From Lineus longissimus (taxonomy: Eukaryota; Nemertea; Pilidiophora; Heteronemertea; Lineidae): a DNA stretch of 64,000 nt. The translations under genes and the position numbers were made by a program. Numbering within the stretch: the stretch's first letter is position 1; every line of letters starts with the position of its first letter. Positions 50,075-63,700 of this stretch are shown piece after piece. The notes under the pieces were generated by a model, which saw only the letters and a list, made by a program, of their open reading frames with translations, made no database searches and was not told where the DNA came from. The stretch covers positions 9,853,431 to 9,917,430 of the forward strand of contig NC_088322.1 in NCBI RefSeq assembly GCF_910592395.1, written 5' to 3'.

Positions 50075-50540
50075 ATAGTGTCCAGGATATGAGTGGGTGA
50101 AATGTATGGTTTCTCACTGGTGCTCATTGTGGCCTTGGGCAAAACACTTCCCAGCAATGAGACGGTATGTGATCGAGTGTCCAGGCCATGTGTGCGGTGT
50201 GATTATGGTTTGTCACTGCTGCTCATTGTGGTCTTGGGCAGCACACTTTCACAGCAAGGTGGCAAGTGATAGGGTGTCCAGGCCATGTGTGTGGTGTGAT
50301 TATGGTATGTCCCTTGTACTCATTGTGGTCTTGGGTGACACACTTTCCCCAAGCAATATGAGGCGGTATCAAGTGATTGAGACTCCAGGCCATGTGTGAA
50401 GTGTGATTATGGTATGTCACTGCTGTTCGTGTTGGCCTTGGCCAACACACTTTTCCACCGAATAAGAGGGTATCAAGTGATCGAGAGTCCAGGCCAGGCA
50501 AGGTGTGATTAAAAAGGCATCTAGTGTCCAGGCCATGAAT
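50075..50540. repeat. Tandem repeat, about 100-bp unit, four to five copies
   Basis: Units contain 'CTCATTGTGGTCTTGGG', 'ACACTTTC' and 'GTGTCCAGGCCATGTGTG'. The copies vary in length by about 10 bp. It is in the ODAD2 downstream region and is non-coding. Confidence 0.8.
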
Positions 50541-50713
50541 AGGGGTTAATTGGGGGGGGGGGGGGGGTCATTAATGAGGCACAGGCAACAGCCCCTATTA
50601 GCAAGTTACCCCTCAAGCTTAGGGGGCTATGTCAAAGTTGGAGCATCAGTATTCATTTCTTTCAGGATTGTACAAATGAAAATGAAGATTCTGATTTGTA
50701 AAAAGAATGTAAA

Positions 50714-50719
50714 TTTATT
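50714..50719 (-). terminator. Candidate polyadenylation signal for ODAD2
   Basis: AATAAA on the minus strand, about 945 bp after the ODAD2 stop. I saw no canonical hexamer nearer on that strand, so a long 3' UTR is implied. A variant signal closer in is equally possible. Confidence 0.3.
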
Positions 50720-51663
50720 GTATATATTCCTCGCCTCGATACAACAGACAAATGAAAAGGAATCTCCACAGATATCACAGTGATGTATGTTTTTAATCAA
50801 AATACAAATTTCAGCAAACATAATATGGTTTCCATAGCAACAATGATGTTGCCATGGTGACTGGTGTTGCCATAAACTGAAGCAGCATAACAGATGGACG
50901 GATACCAATTTTTGCTTACAAACGGATATATTTCAATTAACAAGCAAAGTTATTTCTCCAAAATAAATAAAAACCAGGAAAGGACAGATTTAGAATCGTT
51001 CACAGTCCAAAGCATGATAACCAAACTGGTATAGACATTGAAAAATTAGAAGCAATCTCAAATTCCTTAATCCCCTTCCCACCAGAGTCGGACAGCAGAT
51101 GCAGGGGCGTGTCTGATTTTAGCAGAGACTGCAGAGGGGGTCTGACCTGCCCCAAATTTGATAAATTGACCAAGGGGTAGCCCCGTCCTGGTCAAAATCT
51201 ATGCACTGCATGAGCTGGGAGGGAGGGGGGGGGGGGGCTGTTCTGATTCCCCCTGTACATGCCCTGTCATGCCTGCAACACCCTTCTGAGTAAAGAGAAC
51301 CTAAATGGTTGATTCGGTAGTAAACAAGAAGACCAACTGGCATCTTAACTTTTCAATGTCATACCAGGGTTGGAACTTAAACAGGAATCATCGCAAGTAT
51401 GACCCTAAGAATTAAACAGGAGCAAGGCTATCATAGTTATAGAACCAAATTGTCCACAACATATCAAAAATAAAGATTTTTGGAAATTTTCGCTATTTGC
51501 CAGGTGGATATAGACAGTCATTCACGAAACTCAAAACTGCTTAATTGGTAAAAGACATAATCTTATTCTAATGATTCTTGCAATCTTAAACTTTCTCTCA
51601 AAATCTCAAAACGTCTCAATGCTTTAGGTAGTCGGCAGAATTGTATCTCATCGTTGTCACAGC

Positions 51664-54600
51664 TTATGATGTTTTTGCTTTCTCGTTTGCCAAGGCCAGT
51701 CGTCGGATGTTTTCGATGCATCCTGCAGCGGCTTCTTGGAGAACTTCATCCTGTGAGCCAACCATAACAAGTAGGAACTGAAAAGATAACGGATTCTTTG
51801 AGTAAAATGAAACAAGAGGCCCAAGGGCCTGGTGCTCAGCTGAAATATTGTCCAAACCATAATATGGTACCAGTACAGTGGACAAGATGGAGGCCACACT
51901 ATGAGTGTTGAAGGGAGACTACAGGCAGAAGCAGAGGGGCTAATTTGGCCATCTTCAAGCAACTAGTATACACAGTAAAGGCCCTTGGTCATGTCAGACT
52001 CAGCATTACCTATATTCCTTGTACAAGCGTGAATTATTTCGACGTACTGTGAGGTGTGAGAGACCCCTACTGGCAACTTTGTGTAACTTTATCTTGCCTG
52101 CCTAGCTGCTGCCTATATTGTTCCTTTAAAGCAATCAGGAATTTTGAGATACCATAATAGACCATGATAACAAACAGCAGTAACACATACCTTTACGCTG
52201 CCAGCTTCATGCATTGTAATACAGTTATTAGGGTCCTTAGAAAGTTGGAATAGCGCGCGTGCCGTCGATCTGTGCACCTTCTCGTCTTTAGATTTGAGGT
52301 ATTTCACTAGTGGCGCCACCGCACCTTCACGGCCGAATGCGATCTTATTGTTACTCCAGCTGCAGCATCTTGCGATGGCCTCGGCGAGATGTCGGCGTAG
52401 TTTATCATCGCTCTAAAAGTGTACGAATTGGAAATGAAATTTAGATGAAAATTGTTTTGCCTGGCATATTATTTCTCATAAAAAGAAGCTATTTGAGATG
52501 TGAACTTGTTCAATCAGTTCGATGACCTGAAAAAAACTGTACTCAATTAATCATATTTTTCATCAGTCACCAACAGACAAGCAGATGTATGATTTCTCTG
52601 TGGGTATTTTTTTTTGCTTGGTAGTCCTCTTAACAGTGCCTGCAAAACTGTTCATATTTACTTGTGGCTCAGGAAAATAGAGGTCTAGCTTGACAGTGTG
52701 TACCTTTATGGATTTTCACGGATTTTCACTGGCCGACATTGGCAACAACCAAACCAGCCTGGGTAAGAGCAGGTACTGTTGAATTTTTGCGCCGGTTTTA
52801 TTTTCATGATTTTCATGAATAAACCATCAAATGCAAACATAAAAACCGCAAAAATTTCAACACTCGTGTATTGAGTCAATTGACCATTGAATTTCGGCTA
52901 CAGAAACGATGATGACATTGAGCAAATTCCCCAAATTTTAGCGCCATGAAAATTTCACGATTTACTGTGATCAAATGTGTAGGCCATAAAATCAAAAGAT
53001 TGAAAAATAAATGTTCCATACAGGCATTAAATCACTGAGCGGGCCAGACACCTGTTACTACATCAATATTGTTGACATATTATGTAGGTCGATTGTTTGT
53101 ACAGCATGTAATGCAGTCACATATGGCCGTCATCATCATCACCATCAAGAAATTTAGATCAATCTGTCACCATATAATATTCTATCAGACCATCATTTAA
53201 CCCTTAGAGTTGGCGCTCAAACATGCACATCCTCTCCATTCAATATGATGAAATCTACCCACGCAATGCGAGGTGAAACTGAAGATTTTGGCCACCAAAA
53301 TGCTTTATAACAAGTCTAATGTGATAGGGTTGGTTTGGGTAAATTCTTTAAACCTACAAAAGAAACAAAGTACTATTTTCCCCAGTAATAAACAACGAAT
53401 TGATAATAAAAGCTGGATTTGTGGCTCTAATTTCCATATCTAAATTGGTCATAACAGCTCTCAAGATCAAACTTACTACGTGCTTCAGCTTTCATGGATA
53501 AAGCAGTCCATTTTAACCCTCCAAATCGATTCAGTGATCAGTGAACAGTAGAACTGCTTCAAAAGCATAGATAGTTGACTATTTACATCAGGGCCTATTG
53601 TCATCTTTGTAAACACTATGAAACCTTATATACTGGACAGATGTGGGGGTAGGCCTAGAGTATGTAAAGAGCTATAGTAAAAATTTACATGCAGAGACTA
53701 TGACAATTATTATCTGCATATCAGTGAATGAGATCATTTAGGTCAGGCCAATCAGACATTTAAAGAAAATGTTGTTCGTCCTCATTGTACATGTATTTAC
53801 TGGTAGATCAGGAGGAAATAGAAATAGAAATACACAATACTGTTAAGTGTTGTTATTATGCATGCAAATTTGGTGAAACTTGGTATCCATAGTATATACA
53901 GTAGAACCTCCCTACAGCGGACACCTCTCTACTAAGGACAACCTCTCTATTAAGGACACTAGTTTTGGTCCCAAATTGGTTGTTTCCATTCAATTTGACC
54001 TCTCTAATCAGGACACCTCTCTATTAAGGACAGCACTTGTCAATCCCGAGGGTGTCCTCAATAGAGAGGTTCTACTGTATTTGTATATCTGTCTGCACAA
54101 CGGCATTGTTGATATTTATATTCAGTTTACGAAATCAGAAGTTTTCAAATTTCTAGTTCAATTTTAAACTTTTGGAATGAACAGAGAACGCCTTTAAACC
54201 AGACATCTGTTTACGATCGATCTGTTAATCATGTTAAACATGACCTTGCGATTGTGAGGGATACTTATCCATAAAGGGTACACAATGTCAAGGACTTACT
54301 CCAATTAGTAGCCTACGTGTAGGCCTTCTAATACCTCAGGAGACACATAAGCTCAGATAGAACTTCAAAATTTAAAGGTACACTACACCAAGCAAACCTT
54401 TTTTAAAATATGCGCCCATACATGTATTTCAAGGACACCGTGGCAGTTTATTCAAATCATACGCCCCCATCAATCCACGCAATGTCCAACCACTATCCGG
54501 TAGTACCCCTTTAAGATAGCACTGAGGACATATAACTTCAGCTGGTCTGAAGGGTCCAGCACTGTATAATCCATCAACATGCAATCGATGTACATGTACA

Positions 54601-54763
54601 TTGTCAGTGGTATTTGTCCCTAATAGCGGACACCTTTCTATTAAGGACAACTTGTCTAATGAGGACACTAGTTTTCATCCCAAATTGGTTCTTTCCATTC
54701 AATTTGACCTCTCTAATCAGGACACCTCTCTTTTAAGAACAGCACTTGTCAGTCTTGAGGTTG

Positions 54764-54796
<33 letters not shown>

Positions 54797-57700
54797 GTAT
54801 AAGGTCTAAGGCCTTGTAGACCTGTTGGCCTGTCCGTGATTATAATTGAGAGAGGTTCTACATGTACAAGGAATTCTATTTTAGCGTATAATTAAACTGG
54901 ATTTCAACCCACACAGGAAATGTGCTGTTGTCCAAATCAAATCAATAGTTCAATTCATACCACCATGATGGTCATAATTGACATGTAAACCAGCAGGCTC
55001 GGTTGATTATCAAGCCTGTTGACTTTGTTGGTCGCATTACGCACCGAGGGCATTTTTGAAACACTGAAAGGCTTAGGGAGTGGCATGCATTGTTTCGCTA
55101 CAGATGGCCCGCACTTGGTAGTTCTCAGATCACTCAATTGATGTCACTACCTCACACTGTTTAGAAGATTTAGAGTTTTCATGCACAGAACTTTGATATT
55201 GAGTTCCATACTTGAAGTTTCAAGTGGAACATGTGCGTTTTCGAGAATTAACCCACATAAGCTAAAACAGACAAACCTCGAGGACTAAAGTGGCAATAGA
55301 CATGTTCTCAGAAGCCAGCCAAATCATCATTCAAGAGTTAGACAACTATACACATGCCCGTTGGCTTGCAAACGCAGATGTTGGTCCAAAAATAGGCCCG
55401 AACAAAGGGCCGAACAAAGACAAGGTGATGTAGAAAGCCAGAACTACAGGTAGGGCTCTATGAGCTATTCAGATTGCTTCATATGAGTGAGGTCGTGTAT
55501 ACAGTAGGTTAGTTGTCAGAATCTCAAACCAAGTGTCTTGTCACCACTTGGTCCTGTTCAGACGGGCTCAAACTACTAAGGTATGAGCGTTATGGGCTAC
55601 TCCCTGCCCCCCCCCCCCCCCATTCGTCCCGGTCTAGGTGATGACCTAAGTTGTTGTAAACCACACTGATGAGACTCTGGACTCTGAACAGTAGGCCTAC
55701 GAAGAGTTTTGAAAACATTCAATATTTATTTTAAAAATAAACAATTGCATCGATCGAAACATGATCAATGGATCAGAGTCCACATTTGATTGGCTAGTTT
55801 AGATCAACTGATGTTTAAAATCGACGCGTTCAATCAGATGCATTTGTTGACTCAAACAGCTGTTCACAGTCTACTATCGGTTCCTAGTGTTGCTACAAGG
55901 CTGATTTAACATTACTTTATTGTTCAGTCACAGATTTTTACGAGGCATATTGATTTTCAACAGGATGGAATGCGAAAGGATAAAGAAAGCCAGAATACAC
56001 GCCTTGAAAATCTTCTGTTTTTTTTAGCAAGAATGGCCACCAACTAAACCGAAAGTGCACGACAACCGACGGAAATGACCTTCAAATATATTAAAGGGGG
56101 ACCATAGGCAGGAGTAGGGGGGTTAAATTGCCCATCTTAAGGTGACTAATATGCACAGTAAGGGCAATGGGTCATGCTTATTTCACCGTTTAACATATCC
56201 CTTGTACAAGCCTAAATGGTTTTGACGTCATTAAAGATTTGTCTAACTTTATCTTGCCTATTTAGCTGTTGCCTATAGTGTCCCTTTAACAAGATATGTT
56301 AAACTTCTACATGACTACAGTATCTGATCCGTGAACTACTGATGTAACTCAACTATCATATGACTATACAATGTAGGACACTTTGCATGCGAGTCAATTG
56401 CAATACATGGCTGCAATACACACAGCACTTATCACCACTTGATACAATTTTGTTGGTTCATCAGTCTTCACACTGTACATGTCCATGAGCATCATTTTGT
56501 AACACTACAGGTCCTGTGTAGGGTTTGCCAAGATTGGGTTCACTGCTAGTAGTGACATCTGGCATTGTCAAACGCTACCTCCAACTTGCCTGCCTATGGC
56601 GTGTTTTTCAATGCCAATAGAATAATGGAGAAATCTCGGAGATGACTTAGTGTTTTGTAGAGCCGTCAACCAAAGACAGAGTACACCATCAAACTGGGTG
56701 TGGGAGAAATCAGTCTTTTCATTCTTTACATTGAATTGATATGGAAACCCCCCACGCAAAAAATTTGGTTCTCCCCAAACACCACTGCCACAATGCCTAC
56801 TCACCGTATTTGTTAATCTCGCCAGCATCGGCACAACCCCGTGATCTGTAATGACAGCCAGATTCTCCTCGTCTTTGGCAATATTCGCAATGGCGGCACA
56901 GACACTTGCTAACACTTCCTTGTCTTCTGATTTTAATAAACTGACGATTAATTCTAGGCCCCCTACGAACGACCGCACCATCTCTCCCGCATCCTGAAAC
57001 GAAAGCAAACCTAGTTTAGCTTTTTGACGCAAGTGTAAGCTGAGCTAACTTACACATTCTTAATCATATAAAATAAACAATTAACCTTCTCTCTTTACAC
57101 ACAATTTCTCCGTAGCATTTTTTTGCCAGGTCACAAATATCATTTACTGGTTTCCCCCTTACCCTGACAGATGCTGATGTCGATGATGAGCCAAGTTTAA
57201 ATCTCCATCAAATAAGTCAAACAACTATCTGTCTTTTATCTGTTATTTGACCATCGAAACTTGGAACAATATCTCATCCTTCTTTTTGCATTCACAAGAA
57301 AACAACTTCCCAGTTTTTTTCTAAGACTCACCTTGGCATTTTCAATACATGGACAGATGGCCCAGGCAGCGCTCGCCTGCACTTCGGGGTTTTGATTCTT
57401 TAACAACGACCACAGCAACCGCACACCGTCTAACCGGTCAATGATGCTGAAAGATAAACAATCCATGACAACCCCACTAAAAGCAAAACAAACAATTCTG
57501 TTTAGAATTTACTATGTAATGTTACAGACTGTTGAATCAATGAGGTGTTAGTGTTTCAGCCGACAGAATTTGAGGGCATACCAAAAGGGCAGAAACACCA
57601 AGTTTATATTGATATCATCTCAGAATGGACACAGGTTTGAAGTTTCAGCTGGAGTCCTTTGCTGGTACTGCCAAATACACTAGAATCACTCTATCAAGGA

Positions 57701-60700
57701 CACCCAGGAAGAGGAACTGAACAAAATTGTCCTCAACAGAGAGGCGTCCAGATTTGAAACCAAAATCAGATAGACAGGGTATCCTGCCAACAGAGGTGTC
57801 CTCTATTGGAGGTTCCACAGCAGATTTAAAAGAACTTACTTTTACTCAAGACTCTAAAGTACACCAGAAAAACTCTGCGAGCAAGCATTTCTACTACTAA
57901 TTCTGTTGGTTCTTGGAAACATCGTGTATACTTACGCCATATTTTCCTGTTCCTCCGCACACTGCCCCACAGCGCGGGTGTCGTTCACAAGTAATGCCTG
58001 GTTTGTACCGGTGAGAAGCTGGACTAAGGGCGGGATGCCACCGGATTTACGGATAGCCATCCTGTTAGGGGGGTCCAGGGCACATTCACCCAGTGCGCCT
58101 ACCACATTCACGAGAACCTGGAATGGAGTAACACATTTATAAGTATTGGAGTGGTAGACTGTCGGCCTCATGATTGACAGGTACAGCCGAATCACCCTTT
58201 ACTTATTCTTAAGTGCTTTGTGGGTGATCCTGGGAACCACAGAAAGACTCCCCGAAAGTGCTTCAACCAAGATAATGTAGTACTTTCCATGAAAAAGTTG
58301 ACCAACATTATCATTACTTAGTATAATAAGGTCCAGTGGTACAATTATAACACCAGTACAATTATAGCCTCAGTGTGCATAACTATGTAGTACCAGCTGT
58401 ATTCTGCACTGTAGGGGCTATACTTGGACTAGTATAATTGTACCTCATTACCTTACTATTAGTATTCTAGAACAGACAGTGCATCTCTCACCTCTTCTGG
58501 CTGATCATTGAGCAGGCCGACCAACAAATCGATCGCCTTTAACTCCTGGAACCGTTCCACATTCTTCGGGCTGATGGCACATTTCCAGATTGCGCCGGTA
58601 GCAGCAGCGAGCAATTCCTTATTTTCATTCTGCCTGAGCAGCTTGACGAGGGGGTCAAGGCCGGCGTAAAAGCGGACGAGGTCACGTGTCTCTTGGTCCT
58701 CGGCACACTGCAATCAAAGAAGATAAGAGTAAAGCCTATGACCCTTTGACTTGAGTTAGTAAAACTAAAACACCAGACTGAGGATCTTTTGCCTTTTGGA
58801 AGAAACACCAGCCAAACAGTATGTGCCATCAGCTTTGCCATCAAATGACATTGCCAAGGGTAGTAGATAAAAGGCCTACACCGTCTGGGTTCAATGTATT
58901 TACTTGTGGCTCAGGTAAATAGAAATAAGCATTGCACTACAGTTAGAATGCAAGTAATCTTGCTGAAACTTGGCATTTATAGTACTTGTATATAAGTATC
59001 AGTCTGCACAACGGCAGTGTTGAAATTTACATGCAGTACCTACAATGTATTAACACCTTTGAAATGTTCGAATACAAGTTCAATTTTCAATTTTTTTTAA
59101 CAATTAGACTTGGCCTTTAAAAGGAATGCCTCCACATAGAGCTCGAACTGCACACTGATTGCTTACCTTGAAAATGGCACTCGCGCAATGCATTTGTAAT
59201 TCTTGATTCTCGCTGTCCAAGTTCTTCACAAGATCCTCAATCATTCCCTCTGTTCTGATGGCGAGACGGTAACTCGGCTGGAAAGGAGAAGAAGACAGAC
59301 TGATTATAGTTGATTGCAGCTTGTGGCTTGTCTTGGATGGAATGCAAGGGCATGTAAACCCCCAGGATTCAGAGTGACCTTACAAGGCTGTCATGCGCTC
59401 TCAAGTTGGGCCACAAAGCTTTCGACATCAGAGGTGACGTGTCTGTTTTGTGTATTTTGGTGTATCCCAGGGAGACTATATATCGATTGAACTATGATAT
59501 GTAGGGGTCTAATGGATAGTATAGTATCGTAGGAGATGGAGTTCAGACTCTGTAGTCAGAAGGATCAAGGATTGGAGTTTAAGGAGATTGAAACGACGGG
59601 CGTTGGTGCAAGAAGGATTTCATACCACGATAGTAAATGAGTTCTAAGAGAATTTTCCGACGTACCTCAGAAGCACATTCCTGCAGCGTTCCTACCACAG
59701 GGATGAGCATATTCTCATGAGTCGACTTGAGCAGCTTTGCTAACAAAGGTATCGCTCCCGCTTTGCGCATTGCCTGCTTGTTCTTGGTACTCTTGGAGCA
59801 GCTCCACAGCGCCAGGGCACCGCTGCGTGCCACCTCGATGTCCTTCTCGTTCTCAGAGCCCTTGTTGGTGGCAACACTGACACAGTCAAGAAGACCGACC
59901 TGCAGAAGAATATATAACGTGTCAAAGAGGTTTAATGTCAGGGAGGTGATATTCACGTCTGATTCTGACCATGGTGACATTGTACCTCTCATTTGTAAAC
60001 AAAGCCAATGTTGACATGTCTTACAGACGTCTGGTGCCTTGTAAGTGTACAAGGTGATACAAAAAAGGTCATATGCTTTTGATTTTGATTACATGTATTT
60101 CCAACTTAAATGCCTTAATTGCAAATCAATTATAGTTCAGGTTTTTTTGGATCAAACAACCTAAAAGCAAAAAGTACTGAAACCGGATTCATGGAGCTGA
60201 GTTATTCAAAATAAAAAATATGCAACCTTTTCTTGTGTCACCTAGTACAACTACAAGCATGGACTTTGATTTTTACTGACATGGGGAAGCTCTGTTCTGC
60301 ATGTAGAAAACAACCTGAACATGTCAGGCAACTATGGTTTTTTCTTTTAAAATGTTATTTTATGGGCTCTTTTACACTGACGGGCAAATTGCATGTAGGC
60401 GACTAAGTCAGGTAGGTCTGCTGGTCAAAAATAAACAACGCGCACAACAGCACTTGGTTAACACTAGCACATAATTTTGTTTTAAACCATCGATATTTCA
60501 TAGATTTTCTAATCCTGAATAATGACATAAAAAGCATAAAAAAATTGGAATTGAAAAAAAAGGGATTCGCATGCACACATTATTCTTCGGAAGTGTAAAA
60601 TGTGTCAAGGTTACATGTACATTGTATCTCGTAGCCTGAACCATGTACATGTACTGGCCAAGTGTACAAAGGGTTGAATTGAAAGTCGGAAGTACATGTA

Positions 60701-63700
60701 CAACAAATAGAAAAAAAAAATTTGTGTCCATCAATGATTATCAAGATCACAAAAATGTCATAGTTTATAGCAAAAAAATATTATAGAATTATTACACTTG
60801 GACGTTTAGAATTTTTTTCGGGCTAGAGTGAAACAGTACACATTCAAAGTGTTATACAGACAAATTACATGTACTGAACGACTGAATTACTAATCATTAA
60901 TCGAGAATTTTCTTATCAAAGATTAGACAACGGAAATGGCGGAGATTTAGGTTGGTTTATCTGTGAAAAAAGAATACAGAATGAGTGTATATGAAGCAGT
61001 GGTACAATGTACATGAAAAGAAATATAATCATTTATGACATCATGCCAGGAATCAGCACTCTATTTATGACATCATGCCAGGAATCAGCACTCTATTTAT
61101 GACACCCATGCCAGGCAGCACTCTCCGTCCCTAAAACTAATTAGCAGTGCATTCATTTGGTCTAACACCTGTATGACAAACTCCTTTTTTCAGGGGCAGA
61201 TCATAGGTGGAGGGGGGTGCAGCGGGAACCTGCCACTCGTAGTCTCATTCCAAGAAAATGTTTGAAACTGACCATGAAATGTTTAAAAAACATTTGAGCA
61301 GGATTTTGAATGTAAAGTGCCTCGGGCACCCCCTATTTCTCTGAATCCTGTATGCCCGTCGAATTATGGCCTAGTGGTTTAGAAAGGTAAAAGGTTTGAG
61401 GCCTGCTGGTAACCTCTTTCTGATACGGCCTGTTGGTTAGCTGCCAGCTAGTTAAAAATAGGGTACGAACTGCCTTCTCGTCTGGTGCCTGGCATTAAAA
61501 GTACATGTAGAAGTTTAGAATAAACTATACTTATAGCTTTAGATCCTGGCATGATGTAACCAGCCGGAGACGTGACAATTACCTACCTGCATGTCATCAT
61601 TGTCCAACAGACCCATCTACAACAACATGAGAATGTAAATGTTTCCTGCTACTTAGCCTTGACAATATCAGCCTCAAGGAAAAGTGTATCCGATTCAACT
61701 CTCTTTTGTCAATTGTGACACATTATACATGCTTCCCGAAATTGGTGGCTTGCATTGGAACTAACTTTTTCCCCCTTGTCCGTCATTAAAGGCATTCAAG
61801 TGTGTTGGTCAACCATGACTTTCTCCTTTGTCCCTCCACCATAAGACCTAGTTTCCCCTTATGACATCACTATTTCGGGCACTCAGCGCCCCATTTCTGG
61901 AAAGGTGTATAGCAAAACAAGGCGCTTGTTGCACAGAAGATGAGCCTAAATGCCACCAGGATTGAGGATATAACAGAGGAAGGCAGACAATGGTGAAATG
62001 AACAACCAGTCTGTCTCAACTTGCCAAGCAATAGAGCGACATGCACCTGGTTTTGCCATTACGGATCATATTGGATCTGCTTTCACATGGCATTTTGACA
62101 TCTAAGAATGCAATTGGACTGCACCTTAGACTTAGGTCGCCTAGGACTAGGAGTCATTTTGAGGATCGTGAGGAATAACTTTCATTTTCAAAACAGAGGT
62201 AAGAACTTTCCAAACCATCCCTGTGTATTATGTCACAGTCTCCATTTGTCAGGGAAGCATCCCAACCAAAATTGCCTTTGTCAACAATGAGTTTTCATAC
62301 TCTCGCATTCAGGACCTACCGGTATATTTTCCCAAACCATTTTCTCATTTTACCACCTTCATCAATTGGCATTTAACTTTGAAAATCCTCCAAATACACA
62401 TGTACTGATACTAACCAATTTTCTAATTCCTCCATGCTGTCGGACGGTACGCCGCGCTCGGCGGAATTTGGCTACATTCGCAATAGTTTCAGCCGCAAGA
62501 CATTTGAGGTCCTTGTTGGGATCGCGAAGGATTCGCACCATGGTCTGTAGGCCACCGAGGTCGGCGATCGAGCGTCGGATCTGAGAGTTCTTGGAGATCT
62601 CACGCAGGATCTTAAGGGCTCCAATCTGCAACAGAGAACAGAGAGTAATATTAGCCGACTGTCTAGCGGTCATATGATCCCTGGCAATGGTTTAATCCCC
62701 ACTGTCGGCGTGAGTCTTACATGCCCAACTCCTCAGGGTTTTTATAGGTACCGGTCGGAAATGCTCAGGTTGTAGTGCTGATTAAGCAGCTCATCCGAGT
62801 TCTACTGAAAGGTTCCAGTATAGACTGTCGAATAAACGTAAAGTGCTTTGAAAATGTTGTGCGTTATAAAAATTATCTTTAAGAATAGATATATATAACA
62901 TAAAGTTTACATTTATCAAGGCCTACTGAAACAGAAAAGAAACCATACCTTGCATTTGATTTCTTGAGTGTCTAACAAGTTGATGAGGACCTCAAGACCA
63001 CCAACATCGCGGATGGCGAGCTGGCAAGTCTCCTGCTGGAGATTGAAGTCCATCATCGACACGAGGGCGATGATGGTAGCTGTCTGGTTGCCTCCCTAAA
63101 CACATAAACAAAACAATTTGATTGACATGTCGACTTGTATCTTGGTCAATTTGTTTTCAGATAACCTGCGTCACACAATGAAATGAAATGGCCAGGGGCC
63201 ATTGTGCTCACCGTATACATCTTTTAGTAGGCAGGATCATGCTTAGTTTAGAGGTGAATATGGTGAACACAATCAGGCATGAAGACTTTTTTTAGATGTG
63301 TATTGATGTCTAGTAATAAGACAGGACAGGTCTGGTTGCCTCCCTAAACACATAAACAAAATACTTTGATTGACAACATTTTTTTTCAGATAACCTGCGC
63401 CACACAATGAAAAAAGGCAAAAATGAAAAAGGGGCAAAGATAAACTTGCGTTTTTGGATGCTGGTCTATCGTACATCATCCTGGATCTCATGCATTTGCG
63501 TCACCACTTTCGGGATCTCAAAACCTTGCAGGTCAAGATGATTGTACACATGTAGGTTTACTTCCCATGACCCAATGAAGACTGATACCCATGGTGGCAG
63601 GTAAGAAGCAGAGCAGGGTTAGGTGTCTTGCTCAAGGACCCCGAGATAAAACAGCAATGAAGCTTTCCTAAAGATGAATCAAACCCAAACATCCTGATTA

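Larger units (their letters stand above)
49546..51663. other. Downstream region of ODAD2, no gene found
   Basis: Apart from the tandem repeat at 50075-50540 and two poly-G runs, this holds no recognisable gene. It probably includes the ODAD2 3' UTR (minus strand). Confidence 0.5.

Noticed and set aside
54769-54797. (ATC)n histidine-coding tract as part of a gene
   Set aside because: It lies inside a MITE copy within an ODAD2 intron; it is a simple repeat.
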